Below, piece after piece: positions 17,120 through 26,690 of a DNA stretch of 64,000 nucleotides (positions are counted from its first letter, which is position 1; each line of letters opens with the position of its first letter). Both the position numbers and the translations under genes were made by a program. The notes beneath the pieces were generated by a model. That model worked only from the letters and a program-made list of their open reading frames with translations, made no database searches and had not been told where the DNA came from. This stretch comes from Proteiniborus sp. MB09-C3 (lineage in GTDB: Bacteria > Bacillota > Clostridia > Tissierellales > Proteiniboraceae), in contig NZ_CP127161.1 in the NCBI RefSeq assembly GCF_030263895.1, positions 3,038,001 to 3,102,000 on the forward strand. Direction: 5' to 3'.

Positions 17120-17512
17120 TTAATCATTTAATTTTATGATTTTTCCAGTTCCTACTAGCACTTCTTCGCCCTTTTCATTTGTGCATTTACACTGTAATGT
17201 AACTTTTCCCTTCTCTGTAACCTCTGTAACTACTACTGAAGCTTCTATTGTGTCTCCAATAAATACAGGTCCTCTAAAAGATTCATCTTGAGATAGATAT
17301 ACATATCCAGGAAAATATCTTCCGATTATTGTTGAGAATAAACTAGCTGTTAGCATTCCATATACAAGCCTTTTGCCAAACCTGCTATTTCTAGCAAATA
17401 CTTCATCTATATGCCAAGGACTGCTATCTCCAATTATCCCTCCAAATAAATACACATCTGACTCAGAGAAAGTCTTTCTAAACGAATAGGTATCTCCAAT
17501 TTTCGGTATCAT
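17120..17512 (-). CDS. MaoC-like (R)-specific enoyl-CoA hydratase
   Basis: 130 residues forming one hot-dog fold. The catalytic Asp/His dyad lies in IIGDSSPWHIDEVFA (about 26-40), the hydratase-2 motif of PhaJ/MaoC proteins. The usual HG of this motif reads YG. It would interconvert crotonyl-CoA and (R)-3-hydroxybutyryl-CoA. Last gene of the thiolase-atoE-CoA-transferase operon, 11 bases after subunit B, so it probably handles C4 acyl-CoAs. Confidence 0.82.
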   Translation of the reverse strand: MIPKIGDTYSFRKTFSESDVYLFGGIIGDSSPWHIDEVFARNSRFGKRLVYGMLTASLFSTIIGRYFPGYVYLSQDESFRGPVFIGDTIEASVVVTEVTEKGKVTLQCKCTNEKGEEVLVGTGKIIKLND

Positions 17513-17523
17513 TTTTTTCCTCC

Positions 17524-18186
17524 TTAAATAGCCATTTCTTTTACTTTTGGATCCACTATTAATTCTGCCTCTGTTTTTAATAGAACATCTACAACAGATA
17601 CTCCAGGAGCTACTTCTTTTAATACTAGGCCTTTTTCTGTTACTTGCATGAATGCCAAATCAGTTACGATATAATCAGCTACCTTAGCTCCAGTAAGTGG
17701 AAATGTGCACTCTTTAAGAATCTTCGATTTTCCATCCTTTGAACAATGATCTGTTGCTACTATTACAGTTTTTGCTCCTGCAACTAAATCCATTGCTCCT
17801 CCCATTCCTGCCAGTTTGCCGCCAGGAACTATCCAGTTTGCTAAGTTCCCATATTGGTCAACCTGTAAAGCACCAAGCACGGTGTAATCTAAATGTCCAC
17901 CTCTGATTATGCCAAATGACATTGAACTATCAAAGACACATCCGCCAGGTAAAATAGTACAGAACAGCTTACTTGCATCCACAAAGAAAGGATCTTCTTC
18001 TCCTGGTACTGCTGGAGGTCCTCCCCCGATTATTCCGTTTTCTGCATGTAGCCAAACCTTTACTCCTTCAGGTAGATACTGTGGAACTAGTCCTGGTATA
18101 CCAACCCCTAGGTTCACTAAATCACCATCTTTAAACTCTAATGCTATTCTTTTAGCAATAATTTCTCTTGGTTTTAATCCTGCCAT
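17524..18186 (-). CDS. atoA: Acetoacetate/butyrate CoA-transferase, subunit B
   Basis: 220 residues, family I CoA-transferase beta subunit. The catalytic glutamate is in AENGIIGGG (about 53-61), the EXGXXG motif. It transfers CoA from acetyl- or butyryl-CoA to acetoacetate. It follows subunit A with the genes directly adjoining (18187/18186). Acetoacetate as substrate is inferred from the neighbouring thiolase and AtoE transporter; 3-oxoadipate-type relatives exist. Confidence 0.9.
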   Translation of the reverse strand: MAGLKPREIIAKRIALEFKDGDLVNLGVGIPGLVPQYLPEGVKVWLHAENGIIGGGPPAVPGEEDPFFVDASKLFCTILPGGCVFDSSMSFGIIRGGHLDYTVLGALQVDQYGNLANWIVPGGKLAGMGGAMDLVAGAKTVIVATDHCSKDGKSKILKECTFPLTGAKVADYIVTDLAFMQVTEKGLVLKEVAPGVSVVDVLLKTEAELIVDPKVKEMAI

Positions 18187-18852
18187 TTATTGACCCTCCC
18201 TTTGTACTAAAATGTCTACAAAAGTGCCTGGAACCATTATTGAGTCTGGATCTAGCTCTCCCATTTCTACAATAGGATTAACTACCGAAGCAATAACAAG
18301 ATCAGCTGCTGTACACATTACATCATTGAAGTTCCTTTGAGTACGTCTAAAGATAAGATTTCCATTTTTATCAGCTGCATAGGCTTCTACTATGGCTACA
18401 TTAGCTTTAAGTGGCGTGTGATACAGCCAGTCTTTGCCATCTAGATTCATTCTCTTACCTAATCCATTTTCCTCTATTGCTGTATCAAGACCTGTTGGTG
18501 TCAACACCCCACCTAAACCAAATCCAGCAGCTCTTATTCTTTCTACTAATGTTCCTTGAGGATTTAATTCAAGCTCCATCTCTCCTTTTTCTACCAACTC
18601 CGGGATTATAGGAGTTAGTCCACACCATGAACAGATAAATTTTTTTACACATCCAGCATATATAAGCTTGCCTACTCCTTCATCTGGAGTTCCTCCATCA
18701 TTTGATACAACTGTAATATCTTTTACTCCCTGTGCTATCATTTCATCTATTATATTATCTGGTGTTCCTACAGCATAAAATCCACCAGCGTGTACTACTG
18801 AGCCACTTTTAATATAGCTTGCTGCTTCCTTTGCACTCATTATTTTAGCCAT
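18187..18852 (-). CDS. atoD: Acetoacetate/butyrate CoA-transferase, subunit A
   Basis: 221 residues, family I alpha subunit, with the glycine-rich HAGGFYAVGTPDN (about 22-34) and VVSNDGGTPDEGVG (about 48-61). It forms an A2B2 enzyme with the product of the next gene. Start at ATG 18852 behind GGAGG. Together with AtoE and thiolase this makes a route from acetoacetate to two acetyl-CoA. Confidence 0.9.
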   Translation of the reverse strand: MAKIMSAKEAASYIKSGSVVHAGGFYAVGTPDNIIDEMIAQGVKDITVVSNDGGTPDEGVGKLIYAGCVKKFICSWCGLTPIIPELVEKGEMELELNPQGTLVERIRAAGFGLGGVLTPTGLDTAIEENGLGKRMNLDGKDWLYHTPLKANVAIVEAYAADKNGNLIFRRTQRNFNDVMCTAADLVIASVVNPIVEMGELDPDSIMVPGTFVDILVQREGQ

Positions 18853-18921
18853 TATTACACCTCCAAGATTTTAAAAGTTCAATCAATATATTTGCAATAG
18901 TTTTCCTGCTGTAAAAAGCTA

Positions 18922-20253
18922 TTAAGGTATGAATGTAATTCCTAAACCGAAGGCGATGCCCCCAAGTATAAGTGCCAATATACAATATCCCATTATATCT
19001 TTTGCCTTCATATTAGCTATAGCAAGTAAAGGCAAAGCCCAGAATGGCTGTATCATATTAGTCCATTGATCTCCCCATGCAACTGCCATTGCTACTCTAG
19101 CAGGATCAGCTCCCATTGTTTTAGCTGCTTCCATCATTATAGGTCCTTGTACTGCCCATTGGCTTCCACCAGATGGTACAAAGAAATTTATAAAGCCTGC
19201 ACTTAAAAGTGAAAATAGCGGCAATGTTTTAACTGTAGATATTGAAACAAATGCATTCGATATAATTGTTGCTAATCCTGAATCTATCATAAGACCCATT
19301 ATTCCTCCATATAGAGGGAACTGCATAACTATTGGACCAAGAGATTTTCCACCCTCTACGCAGTTATCAATAAATTGTCTAGGTGTTTTGTTTAGCAATA
19401 ATGCTATTGTTAAAAAGCTCATATTAGTACTATCCATAGTTAAACCGCCGTCCTTAGCGAAAAATCTAACCATAAATATAGCTGCACCAATTCCTAGTAC
19501 TAAATTTATAATTCTTGCATTTTCTAGTTTATCAGCAAAAGTCATTTTACTTCTATCAAGAACTACAGTTGCTGCTAACTCATCGTCTCCAAATATAGCT
19601 GGATCTACTTCTTTTATATCTTCCTTTTTTTCTGGAGCTAGTCTGCTCATTAGAAGAGGAGTTAAGATTAAAAGCGCTAAAGCAGTTATTATGTTAAAAG
19701 GTGCAAATATTGTTTGTGAAGTAGGGATTATTCCAATCATTCCCTCTAGGAAGTGACCAGGTGTAGCTATGCTTAGTGCAGTACTACTTGTATATCCCAT
19801 ATGCCATATTAAAAATCCTGAATATCCTGATGCTACTAGTAATGGATAATGACATCCTTTTACGTTTTTAGCTAGTTCCTTAGCCATTATTGCTCCAACT
19901 ACTAATCCTGCAGCCCATGATAGCAAAGAGAATATTCCTGCAATAAAGCTAGCAAGAAAATATGCTCTAACTGGAGTTCTAGCTGTTTTACATACTTTCT
20001 TCAGCATTTTATCTACTGGTTCCGTTCTTATAATTGCTGTACTAAACACAAGGGCAATACTTATTTGCATAGTAAATACTAAAAGTCCCCAAAGTCCTTT
20101 GGACCAAGCATCGATTAATCCCAGTGGCTTTGAATCAGTAAATATTAATGCTGCAATATATACTACAAAAGTCAATATGGCTGCAAATATATATGGGTCT
20201 GGCATGTATTTCTCTACAACTTTAACTAAAAAATTACTAACCTTCTTTAACAT
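18922..20253 (-). CDS. atoE: Short-chain fatty acid transporter, AtoE family
   Basis: 443 residues with about 10-12 membrane segments, the full length of the AtoE family. The start MLKKVSNFLVKVVEKYMPDP and the FFVPSGGSQWAVQGP stretch (about 354-368) are family hallmarks. It probably imports acetoacetate, butyrate or related acids. It lies between thiolase and CoA-transferase genes on the same strand. Confidence 0.92.
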   Translation of the reverse strand: MLKKVSNFLVKVVEKYMPDPYIFAAILTFVVYIAALIFTDSKPLGLIDAWSKGLWGLLVFTMQISIALVFSTAIIRTEPVDKMLKKVCKTARTPVRAYFLASFIAGIFSLLSWAAGLVVGAIMAKELAKNVKGCHYPLLVASGYSGFLIWHMGYTSSTALSIATPGHFLEGMIGIIPTSQTIFAPFNIITALALLILTPLLMSRLAPEKKEDIKEVDPAIFGDDELAATVVLDRSKMTFADKLENARIINLVLGIGAAIFMVRFFAKDGGLTMDSTNMSFLTIALLLNKTPRQFIDNCVEGGKSLGPIVMQFPLYGGIMGLMIDSGLATIISNAFVSISTVKTLPLFSLLSAGFINFFVPSGGSQWAVQGPIMMEAAKTMGADPARVAMAVAWGDQWTNMIQPFWALPLLAIANMKAKDIMGYCILALILGGIAFGLGITFIP

Positions 20254-20349
20254 ACAATTTCCCTCTCCTTTAATTTTAATTTTTAATTATATATTTTAAT
20301 TTGAGGAATTCTTATTTTAAATTAAACAGCAGGAAAACTATTTGAATTG

Positions 20350-21540
20350 CTATTCTACTTCTACGTAAACTGCATCTCCTTGGGCCATTCCACTACATAT
20401 AGCACATACGCCTTTTTTCTTGCCTTGTCTTTTTAATTCATATATAAGAGTCATTAATATTCTAGCTCCTGAAGCTCCTATAGGATGTCCTACAGCTACT
20501 GCTGAACCATTGACGTTTACCTTTTCATCCATTGTTTCTTCGTCCATTCCTAAAATCTTACAGCTTACTAAAGGCACTGCTGCAAAAGCTTCATTTATTT
20601 CAATTAAATCCATATCGTCAACTGTCATGTTATTCTTATCTAAGATTTTCTTTATAGACAATCCTGGAACAGTTGCTATATATTTTGATGGTTGTGATAC
20701 CTGAGCATAGTCTTTTATAACTGCTAGTGGTTTCAAACCTAGTGCATCTGCTTTTTCTCTTGACATAACAACTACTGCTGAACCACCATCATTTACTCCT
20801 GGAGCATTTCCTGCTGTAACACTGCCGTCTTTTGAAAAAACAGGAGGCAGATTTTGTAAAGTTTCTAAAGTAGTTTCAGGTCTTGGAAATTCATCTTTTT
20901 CAAATATCGTTGTACCTTTTTTGCTCTTAATCTCTACTTTAACTCTTTCATCTTCAAACTTATTTTCTTCTTCTGCTTTTTGCCATCTCATTTGACTTCT
21001 ATATGCCCACTTATCTTGTGCTTCTCTTGAGACATCAAATTCCGCTGCAACTTGTCCACCTATTACTGCCATATGGACATCGTTTTCCGGACACCAAAGG
21101 CCATCATTAATCATGGCATCCACTAAGTTTACATTACCCATTTTACTTCCCCATCTTGTATTAGGAGAAATGTAAGGTATATTACTCATGCTTTCCATTC
21201 CACCTGCTACTACTATGTCCGCATCTCCTGATTTAATGATTTGTGCAGCTAAAGTAACTGCCTTTAGTGCAGAACCGCATACTTTATTGATTGTGAATAC
21301 TGGTACCTCTGATGGAATACCTGCAAGAATAGAAGCTTGTCTTCCAGGAACTTGTCCTGCACCTGCTGGTACTACCATTCCCATTATAACTTCATCTACT
21401 TGATCCCCAGTAATACTAGCTCTCTTTAGAGCTTCTTTAATTGCAATAGATCCTAATTCAACTGCTTTAAAATTCTTCAAAGTACCACCAAATTTTCCAA
21501 AAGGCGTTCTTGCTGCACTTACAATAACAACTTCTCTCAT
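20350..21540 (-). CDS. atoB: Acetyl-CoA C-acetyltransferase (thiolase)
   Basis: 396 residues. The acylated cysteine is in NKVCGSALKAV (about 88), the catalytic histidine in GHPIGASGARI and the second cysteine in CAICSGMAQGDA. NEAFAAVP is intact. It cleaves acetoacetyl-CoA to two acetyl-CoA, or runs in reverse toward butyrate. Start at 21540 behind AGGAGG; a 25-codon extension has no site. First gene of the operon, 44 bases from a sigma-54 promoter. Confidence 0.95.
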   Translation of the reverse strand: MREVVIVSAARTPFGKFGGTLKNFKAVELGSIAIKEALKRASITGDQVDEVIMGMVVPAGAGQVPGRQASILAGIPSEVPVFTINKVCGSALKAVTLAAQIIKSGDADIVVAGGMESMSNIPYISPNTRWGSKMGNVNLVDAMINDGLWCPENDVHMAVIGGQVAAEFDVSREAQDKWAYRSQMRWQKAEEENKFEDERVKVEIKSKKGTTIFEKDEFPRPETTLETLQNLPPVFSKDGSVTAGNAPGVNDGGSAVVVMSREKADALGLKPLAVIKDYAQVSQPSKYIATVPGLSIKKILDKNNMTVDDMDLIEINEAFAAVPLVSCKILGMDEETMDEKVNVNGSAVAVGHPIGASGARILMTLIYELKRQGKKKGVCAICSGMAQGDAVYVEVE

Positions 21541-21583
21541 TGACTTTTCCTCCTTCTTATTTTGTTTTACGGATATATATAAT

Positions 21584-21599
21584 AGCAATTTAGATGCCA
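21584..21599 (-). promoter_or_regulatory. Sigma-54 (-24/-12) promoter of the thiolase operon
   Basis: The minus strand reads TGGCATCTAAATTGCT. Against the consensus TGGCAYRN4TTGCW only one position differs, and the GG and GC doublets have the required 10-base spacing. It lies 44 bases upstream of the thiolase ATG. The divergent gene encodes a sigma-54 activator. Confidence 0.85.
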
Positions 21600-21703
21600 A
21601 CTTAGAAAAAATCAATTATATTTTTCTATACACTTGTTATTTACTAGCTTATAAAAATTCATCTATTTTTTTATTGTTGTTTTATCGATTATTTTTCCGT
21701 ATT

Positions 21704-21755
21704 TATATGCAAATCTGCCTATTCACAAAAAATATCACTTGCATTTTTGCATATA
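21704..21755. promoter_or_regulatory. TATGCAAA-type activator boxes
   Basis: TATATGCAAATCTGC (21704-21718) and TTGCATTTTTGCATATA (21739-21755) match most of the perfect palindrome at 21878-21897. They lie 105-155 bases upstream of the sigma-54 promoter, a normal place for enhancer sites. Confidence 0.65.
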
Positions 21756-21877
21756 CTATGTAACAATCTAAGTGCAAAGATTCGACAATGTTCGATGTAT
21801 ATTGTAAGTATAGCATGATTTTTCTTTGAAAATATCAGCAGCTACACTTGTTATCTACTTTAAATTTTGGAATTTTT

Positions 21878-21897
21878 TATATGCAAATTTGCATATA
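21878..21897. promoter_or_regulatory. Perfect 20-bp palindrome, probable operator
   Basis: TATATGCAAATTTGCATATA reads the same on both strands. It lies 46 bases before the activator start, so it could serve autoregulation as well as act as a distal enhancer for the thiolase operon. Confidence 0.65.
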
Positions 21898-21942
21898 TAG
21901 CTTAATAGCAAAACTGTACACAAAAGGAGGAATGTTTTACCA

Positions 21943-23667
21943 ATGAATAATACTTTTACATCTGTAGGTACTGCACCATTTGGCTTTGCAATAATAAATA
22001 AAGAGTATAAGGTACAATACCTTAATGATGACTTCTCAAGGATTTTACAATACTCAAAGGAAAGCGTTTTGAACAAAAATTTAGAGCTTTTTCTGCCACA
22101 TATTAAAAGCTTTACTTTGAAAGCTGATTCTGAAATAAAAAAAATACGAACTTCTTTGGGACAAGAAATTGCTGTTCAAACAAAATGCATTCCTAATCTA
22201 ATGAAGGATAATTTTTTAGTATTCTGCTATGATTTCTCAAATTATGAGTTTTTACTCAAGCAATTAAATGAATCCAATGAAAAAATATATCTTTATCAAT
22301 CAATGTTAAATAATTTACAGGATGGGATTTTTGTAACTGATGAGAAGGGTAAAACATTGTTTGTAAATGATGCATTTTTATCATTATCAGGGCTAAAAAG
22401 ATATGATATTATCGGTAAAACTGTATACTATCTAATGAGTCACAAAATTGTCCCTAACTCTTGCTGCGCTAAGGTACTAGAAACCAAATCGCCTTCCTCA
22501 ACCTTAAATCACTATTACCATGGAAAAAGCTGCCTCGTTTCTGGCAGCCCAGTTCTTGATTCTAATAATCAGCTTAAAATGGTGGTTTCTGTTATAAGAG
22601 ATGTTTCTGAACTTGAACTACTAAGGCAAAGACTCGAAGCAGAAAAATCTTTAGCCTTAAGTTATAAAGCTAAACTAAAGCAGCTAGAAGAGAACAACCA
22701 CTCACAGCCTTTAGTTACTAAAAGCAAACCCATGACCGATATTTATGAAAAAGCTTTTAAGGTGGCAAATATAGACAGTTCTGTACTCATACTTGGAGAA
22801 ACTGGGGTTGGCAAAGACTTTTTAGCTAATTATATACACAAAATAAGTAAAAGAAGTGAAGAAGGCCCTTTTTTAAAAATCAACTGTGGAGCTATTCCTG
22901 AGCACTTACTAGAATCTGAGTTGTTTGGATATGAGGCAGGAGCTTTTACTGGAGCTAGCAGAAATGGAAAAGCTGGGCTATTTGAATTAGCGAACAATGG
23001 AACTCTTTTTTTAGATGAAATTGGCGATATGCCTTATAGCTTGCAGGTAAAGCTATTAAGTGCTATACAGGATAAGAAAATGTATCGAATTGGAGGCAGT
23101 AAAGTTATTAACTTTAATTGTAGAATAATAGCTGCTACAAATGCAGATCTATTAGAATTAGTTGAGCAGAAAAGGTTTCGTATTGATTTATACTATCGTC
23201 TAAATGTTATAAATGTAACTATACCACCTTTGAGACATAGAAAAGAAGATATTATACCTTTAGCTATGGAATTTTTAAATCAGTTCAATGAACAGTATGG
23301 AAACAGTAGGTATTTTGCTTCTAAAACTCTAGAACTGTTCTTAATCTATGATTGGCCTGGAAATATAAGAGAAATGAAAAACCTAGTAGAAAGACTAGTC
23401 GTAATATCAGACAAAAATTGTATTGAACCGGAAATGTTTTATGAGCAAATTTTAGATAAGTCAAAAATCAATTATGAAAGTTTTTTTGTTAGAAGCTTAA
23501 GTAAAGAAAGTATAGAGCAGGGCAATCTCAAGCAAAAACTTGAAAGCTACGAAGCTCATTTAGTAAAAGAAGCTATAGATAAATTTAGAACTTTAAAAGA
23601 AGCATCCGATTATTTAGACATAGATTTATCAACACTTGTACGAAAAAAGAAAAAGTATAATATCTGA
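21943..23667 (+). CDS. PAS-domain sigma-54-dependent activator
   Basis: 574 residues. Two PAS-like sensor domains (about 10-100 and 115-225) are joined by a coiled coil (about 225-255) to an AAA+ domain (about 258-490) with Walker A GETGVGKD (285-292) and the sigma-54 contact loop GAFTGA (333-338). A C-terminal Fis-type helix-turn-helix follows (about 540-574). It activates sigma-54 promoters after sensing a signal, probably a fatty-acid or ketone metabolite. It is divergent from the thiolase operon, which has a matching promoter and operators. Confidence 0.93.
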   Translation: MNNTFTSVGTAPFGFAIINKEYKVQYLNDDFSRILQYSKESVLNKNLELFLPHIKSFTLKADSEIKKIRTSLGQEIAVQTKCIPNLMKDNFLVFCYDFSNYEFLLKQLNESNEKIYLYQSMLNNLQDGIFVTDEKGKTLFVNDAFLSLSGLKRYDIIGKTVYYLMSHKIVPNSCCAKVLETKSPSSTLNHYYHGKSCLVSGSPVLDSNNQLKMVVSVIRDVSELELLRQRLEAEKSLALSYKAKLKQLEENNHSQPLVTKSKPMTDIYEKAFKVANIDSSVLILGETGVGKDFLANYIHKISKRSEEGPFLKINCGAIPEHLLESELFGYEAGAFTGASRNGKAGLFELANNGTLFLDEIGDMPYSLQVKLLSAIQDKKMYRIGGSKVINFNCRIIAATNADLLELVEQKRFRIDLYYRLNVINVTIPPLRHRKEDIIPLAMEFLNQFNEQYGNSRYFASKTLELFLIYDWPGNIREMKNLVERLVVISDKNCIEPEMFYEQILDKSKINYESFFVRSLSKESIEQGNLKQKLESYEAHLVKEAIDKFRTLKEASDYLDIDLSTLVRKKKKYNI

Positions 23668-23670
23668 AAA

Positions 23671-23692
23671 GCTGTGGATGCCACAGCTTAAT
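23671..23692. terminator. Bidirectional terminator
   Basis: AAGCTGTGG ATG CCACAGCTT lies between the convergent activator and flavin-protein genes. The stem reaches into the stop codon of the minus-strand gene. Confidence 0.7.
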
Positions 23693-24176
23693 GCATAGAT
23701 AGCACTCTATCCTGCTTTTCTATGACCTGATCGTTCTTGAGGATTTGCTTAGTCCTGTCTCCATTCAAGGCATCTAGATATACTATTTCATCAGGTATTA
23801 TTTTAATAATATTTATCCAATCTTTTTCTATAGCTAATAGCTGCTCATATGGAGCATGCTTTTTAGCTTCATCTACTAAATCTGAATGCTTCAGACTAGT
23901 ATGCGCCTGGCCAAATACCTGCACTCCCTTTATCTTTTTATAATCTAAATACTCTGTATTCACTAGTAGACACACATTGGGATTATCCTGAATATTGTTG
24001 AATTTGTCCCCTCCAGAGGATATCACATATATGTCCATATTATCTCCAGTAAAATATTGTACAGGGCTGCATCTAGGTATATTGTTTCCGCATGTGGCTA
24101 ATGAAGCTAGATTGTTTTCATCTAAAAACTGTTTAATATTGTGTTTTAGTTCTGCAGTATTGAGTCTTTTATCCAT
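23688..24176 (-). CDS. Pyridoxamine 5'-phosphate oxidase family protein
   Basis: 162 residues with a split-barrel flavin-binding fold: LASLATCGNNIPRCSPVQYF (about 20-39), followed by the SSGGDKFNNI loop. These small proteins bind FMN, F420 or heme; the substrate is unknown. Start at ATG 24176 behind GGTGGG. Single gene. Confidence 0.82.
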   Translation of the reverse strand: MDKRLNTAELKHNIKQFLDENNLASLATCGNNIPRCSPVQYFTGDNMDIYVISSGGDKFNNIQDNPNVCLLVNTEYLDYKKIKGVQVFGQAHTSLKHSDLVDEAKKHAPYEQLLAIEKDWINIIKIIPDEIVYLDALNGDRTKQILKNDQVIEKQDRVLSMH

Positions 24177-24362
24177 TTTCCCACCTCTTTTTTGTTTTTA
24201 TAGTCACAATTATTATTTACAATTGAAGAAAAAATAATCTGCCTATACAGAATTAAGATAGTTTGTTAGATAGCTTACACCTTTTTTGTATTAGTCAAAA
24301 AAAACAGACATATACATTAATTATATGCTTGTAAAGATTTTGTATAGGAGGAAGCTAGTCTG

Positions 24363-25307
24363 ATGAGAAATATTTATCTTGTTTCATTTTTAGGTATTGC
24401 TGGAGGGCTTACATTGTTTCTATTTGGTATTAGTCAGATGTCTAAATCCTTTGAAGGAGTTATCTCATATAAAATAAAGCATAGAATAGATAAGATTACA
24501 TCAAGTAAAATAGGTGGAGTTTTTATAGGTATTTTTATCACTGCCCTTCTTCATAGCAGTAGTGCAACCACGATTATTGTTATTAGCTTAGTTCATGGAA
24601 ATCTATTAAGCATATATAACTCTATCCCTATAATAATGGGAGCAAATATCGGAACCACATTTACTGCCCAATTATTAGCCTTTGAAGTTCAAAATATTTC
24701 AATATATCTTTTTATGGCAGGAATATTGTTGATGATTGTTTTGAGAAATAAAAAACATCATATAATATGGAAAATCGTGTTAAGTCTAGCTTTTATCTTT
24801 GCAGGCATGGATGTAATCACTTATTCTATATCTCAAATTAAATCTACAAAATTCTTTTTTAGTATTATAAGATATCTTAGCAGAAGTAAAGGCATGTCAA
24901 TATTGGCAGGCTTTATATTAACTGCTGTTATTCAAAGCAGCACAACTGGTATAACTATACTTCAGGTAATGACTGCTAGTAATATTATAAGCATTGAATC
25001 TGCAATTCCAATTATTTTGGGTCAAAACATTGGTACCTGTGTAGATACTGTTATAGGAAGTCTTGCGACAAATAAAGTAGGTAAACAGGCAGCTTTTGTG
25101 CATGTACTGTTTAATTTATCTGGTGTAATCATTTTTTATTTTTTAATTGATTATTTTTGTGCATTTGTTGTAAAATTATCTCCTAATAATCCTGCGAGAC
25201 AGATAGCTAATGCTCATACAATATTCAATATAGTAACCACTATTATTTTGCTTCCTTTTTCGTCTATATTGCTGTATATTTCTCAAAAAGTAATTGGAGA
25301 GAAATAA
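24363..25307 (+). CDS. Na+/phosphate cotransporter family protein
   Basis: 314 residues, about 8-9 membrane segments. Two inverted repeats carry the family motif: LLHSSSATTI (about 62-71) and VIQSSTTGIT (about 192-201), each followed by GANIGTT or GQNIGTC. The cytosolic PhoU-like tail of longer NptA/YjbB relatives is absent, so this is the short form. Phosphate is the likely substrate, though related proteins export other anions. Start behind AGGAGGA. Confidence 0.88.
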   Translation: MRNIYLVSFLGIAGGLTLFLFGISQMSKSFEGVISYKIKHRIDKITSSKIGGVFIGIFITALLHSSSATTIIVISLVHGNLLSIYNSIPIIMGANIGTTFTAQLLAFEVQNISIYLFMAGILLMIVLRNKKHHIIWKIVLSLAFIFAGMDVITYSISQIKSTKFFFSIIRYLSRSKGMSILAGFILTAVIQSSTTGITILQVMTASNIISIESAIPIILGQNIGTCVDTVIGSLATNKVGKQAAFVHVLFNLSGVIIFYFLIDYFCAFVVKLSPNNPARQIANAHTIFNIVTTIILLPFSSILLYISQKVIGEK

Positions 25308-25338
25308 AATATAAATACACAATTTTTATTAAGGCAAA

Positions 25339-25360
25339 AGGAGTAGGAAACCCTACTCCT
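25339..25360 (-). terminator. Terminator of the deacetylase lipoprotein gene
   Basis: AGGAGTAGG AAA CCCTACTCCT; on the minus strand it begins in the last codons of the gene at 25353 and is followed by TTTTGCC. Confidence 0.75.
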
Positions 25361-26477
25361 CATAAATATAAAGTTCTTTATCGCCTAGCTTATCCTTGTC
25401 CACTTTTTCTTCCAGTTTTTTTGGAACTGTCACTATATCTGGATTTCCGTCGCTTATATATCTTCTATCTGGATTTTTATCCATTACTGCAAGCCAGTCA
25501 TACATTCCAACACCATCTACCTTCGTTTCACTTGCCCTTACTCTATGTATTGAATAAGGATCAAAGGCTTTATCTATAGGTGATACAGATGGGTCCCAGC
25601 CAACATTTAAGACTGCAATGTTTTCATAAGATTTTCCTTCATATTCTCCTTTCTGAAGATATGAATACAATGATTTATCCTTAGGCCTTGCACCGTAGCT
25701 AAGTGCATAGGTGTTTACTTTATAGCCTGAAACATAGCTTTCTAAAAATGCTGCCTGCTCACCTATAACCTTTTGAATCTTATTAGCATCATTAATCTTG
25801 GACATATCATTATGCTCTAATGTATGGTTTCCGATATCAAATCCTTTTTCTACTAAATAGTTTAATTTGTATTCTACTAATTCTGGCTGTCTAAAAGGAT
25901 TTGAACCAAATACAAAAAATGTAGCCTTTAACGGAAAATCTGGATGCTCTCTGCTAAATTCCTCTAAAATTCCTACTACACAATCAGGGTCAACTATTTT
26001 TTCTCCATCTTTCTCAATGATATTGAAATTGTTCTGATTTCCATCATCAAAAGTTAATACTACTGGTGTTAACCCAGCTTCAACATTGATATTATTATTG
26101 ACAAAATCCTCAAGGCTAATAGGTCTATATCCCTTTTCATATAGTGTTTTTAAATCTTTTTTGAAATTTTCTGGAGTTCTAACCCATTCGGCCTCTTCTT
26201 TTCCTATATTGTGATACATAAGCACCATTATCTGTCCTGCTTCATTTGGTTTAAGAGACAAATCAATTTTTTCTTTTGGATCTACATAGCTATTTTCTTC
26301 TTCATCTTTCTCTTGTTCATTTTCATTGTTATCTACTTTTCCTTCATTATTTTGCTGAGCTTGATTGTCTGACATAGAATCATTATCTGCTTTTGTTTTA
26401 CTAGTATTTCCTGAACATCCTGCTACTAACAATAAAAGAATTAATGCAATTGAAATGAATTTAATTGTTTTCCTCAA
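25353..26477 (-). CDS. Polysaccharide deacetylase lipoprotein
   Basis: 374 residues. Signal peptide with lipobox LVAGC (Cys about 21), then a charged, Asn/Glu-rich linker (about 22-70), then a NodB-like domain with VVLTFDDG (about 138-145) and IGNHTLEHND (about 215-224). It is anchored outside the membrane and probably deacetylates cell-wall or capsular sugar. It begins with TTG 8 bases after GGAGGA. The family is certain but the substrate is not. Confidence 0.88.
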   Translation of the reverse strand: MRKTIKFISIALILLLLVAGCSGNTSKTKADNDSMSDNQAQQNNEGKVDNNENEQEKDEEENSYVDPKEKIDLSLKPNEAGQIMVLMYHNIGKEEAEWVRTPENFKKDLKTLYEKGYRPISLEDFVNNNINVEAGLTPVVLTFDDGNQNNFNIIEKDGEKIVDPDCVVGILEEFSREHPDFPLKATFFVFGSNPFRQPELVEYKLNYLVEKGFDIGNHTLEHNDMSKINDANKIQKVIGEQAAFLESYVSGYKVNTYALSYGARPKDKSLYSYLQKGEYEGKSYENIAVLNVGWDPSVSPIDKAFDPYSIHRVRASETKVDGVGMYDWLAVMDKNPDRRYISDGNPDIVTVPKKLEEKVDKDKLGDKELYIYEE

Positions 26478-26660
26478 TATTTTTCTCCTCCTTTGTAATT
26501 GATTGCATTTTTTTAAACTTTATATCTATAATATTATTATATTGAAAATAAGTTGTTTAAGCTATATTATATTGATGACAATTCGGTTACATTTACGATT
26601 TCAAATGTAAAATTTTGTTAATTTTTTCTATATACTATCCTTCCTTAGTATTAATTGCTA

Positions 26661-26690
26661 GAATATAGAGTATGTCTGCTGGTTATATTA
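26661..26690 (+). promoter_or_regulatory. Possible sigma-G promoter of the SASP gene
   Basis: GAATA (26661-26665), 18 bases, then TATATTA (26684-26690) resembles forespore sigma-G promoters. A perfect 8-bp hairpin (CAACATCA-AGA-TGATGTTG, 26697-26715) follows in the leader. Confidence 0.45.
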
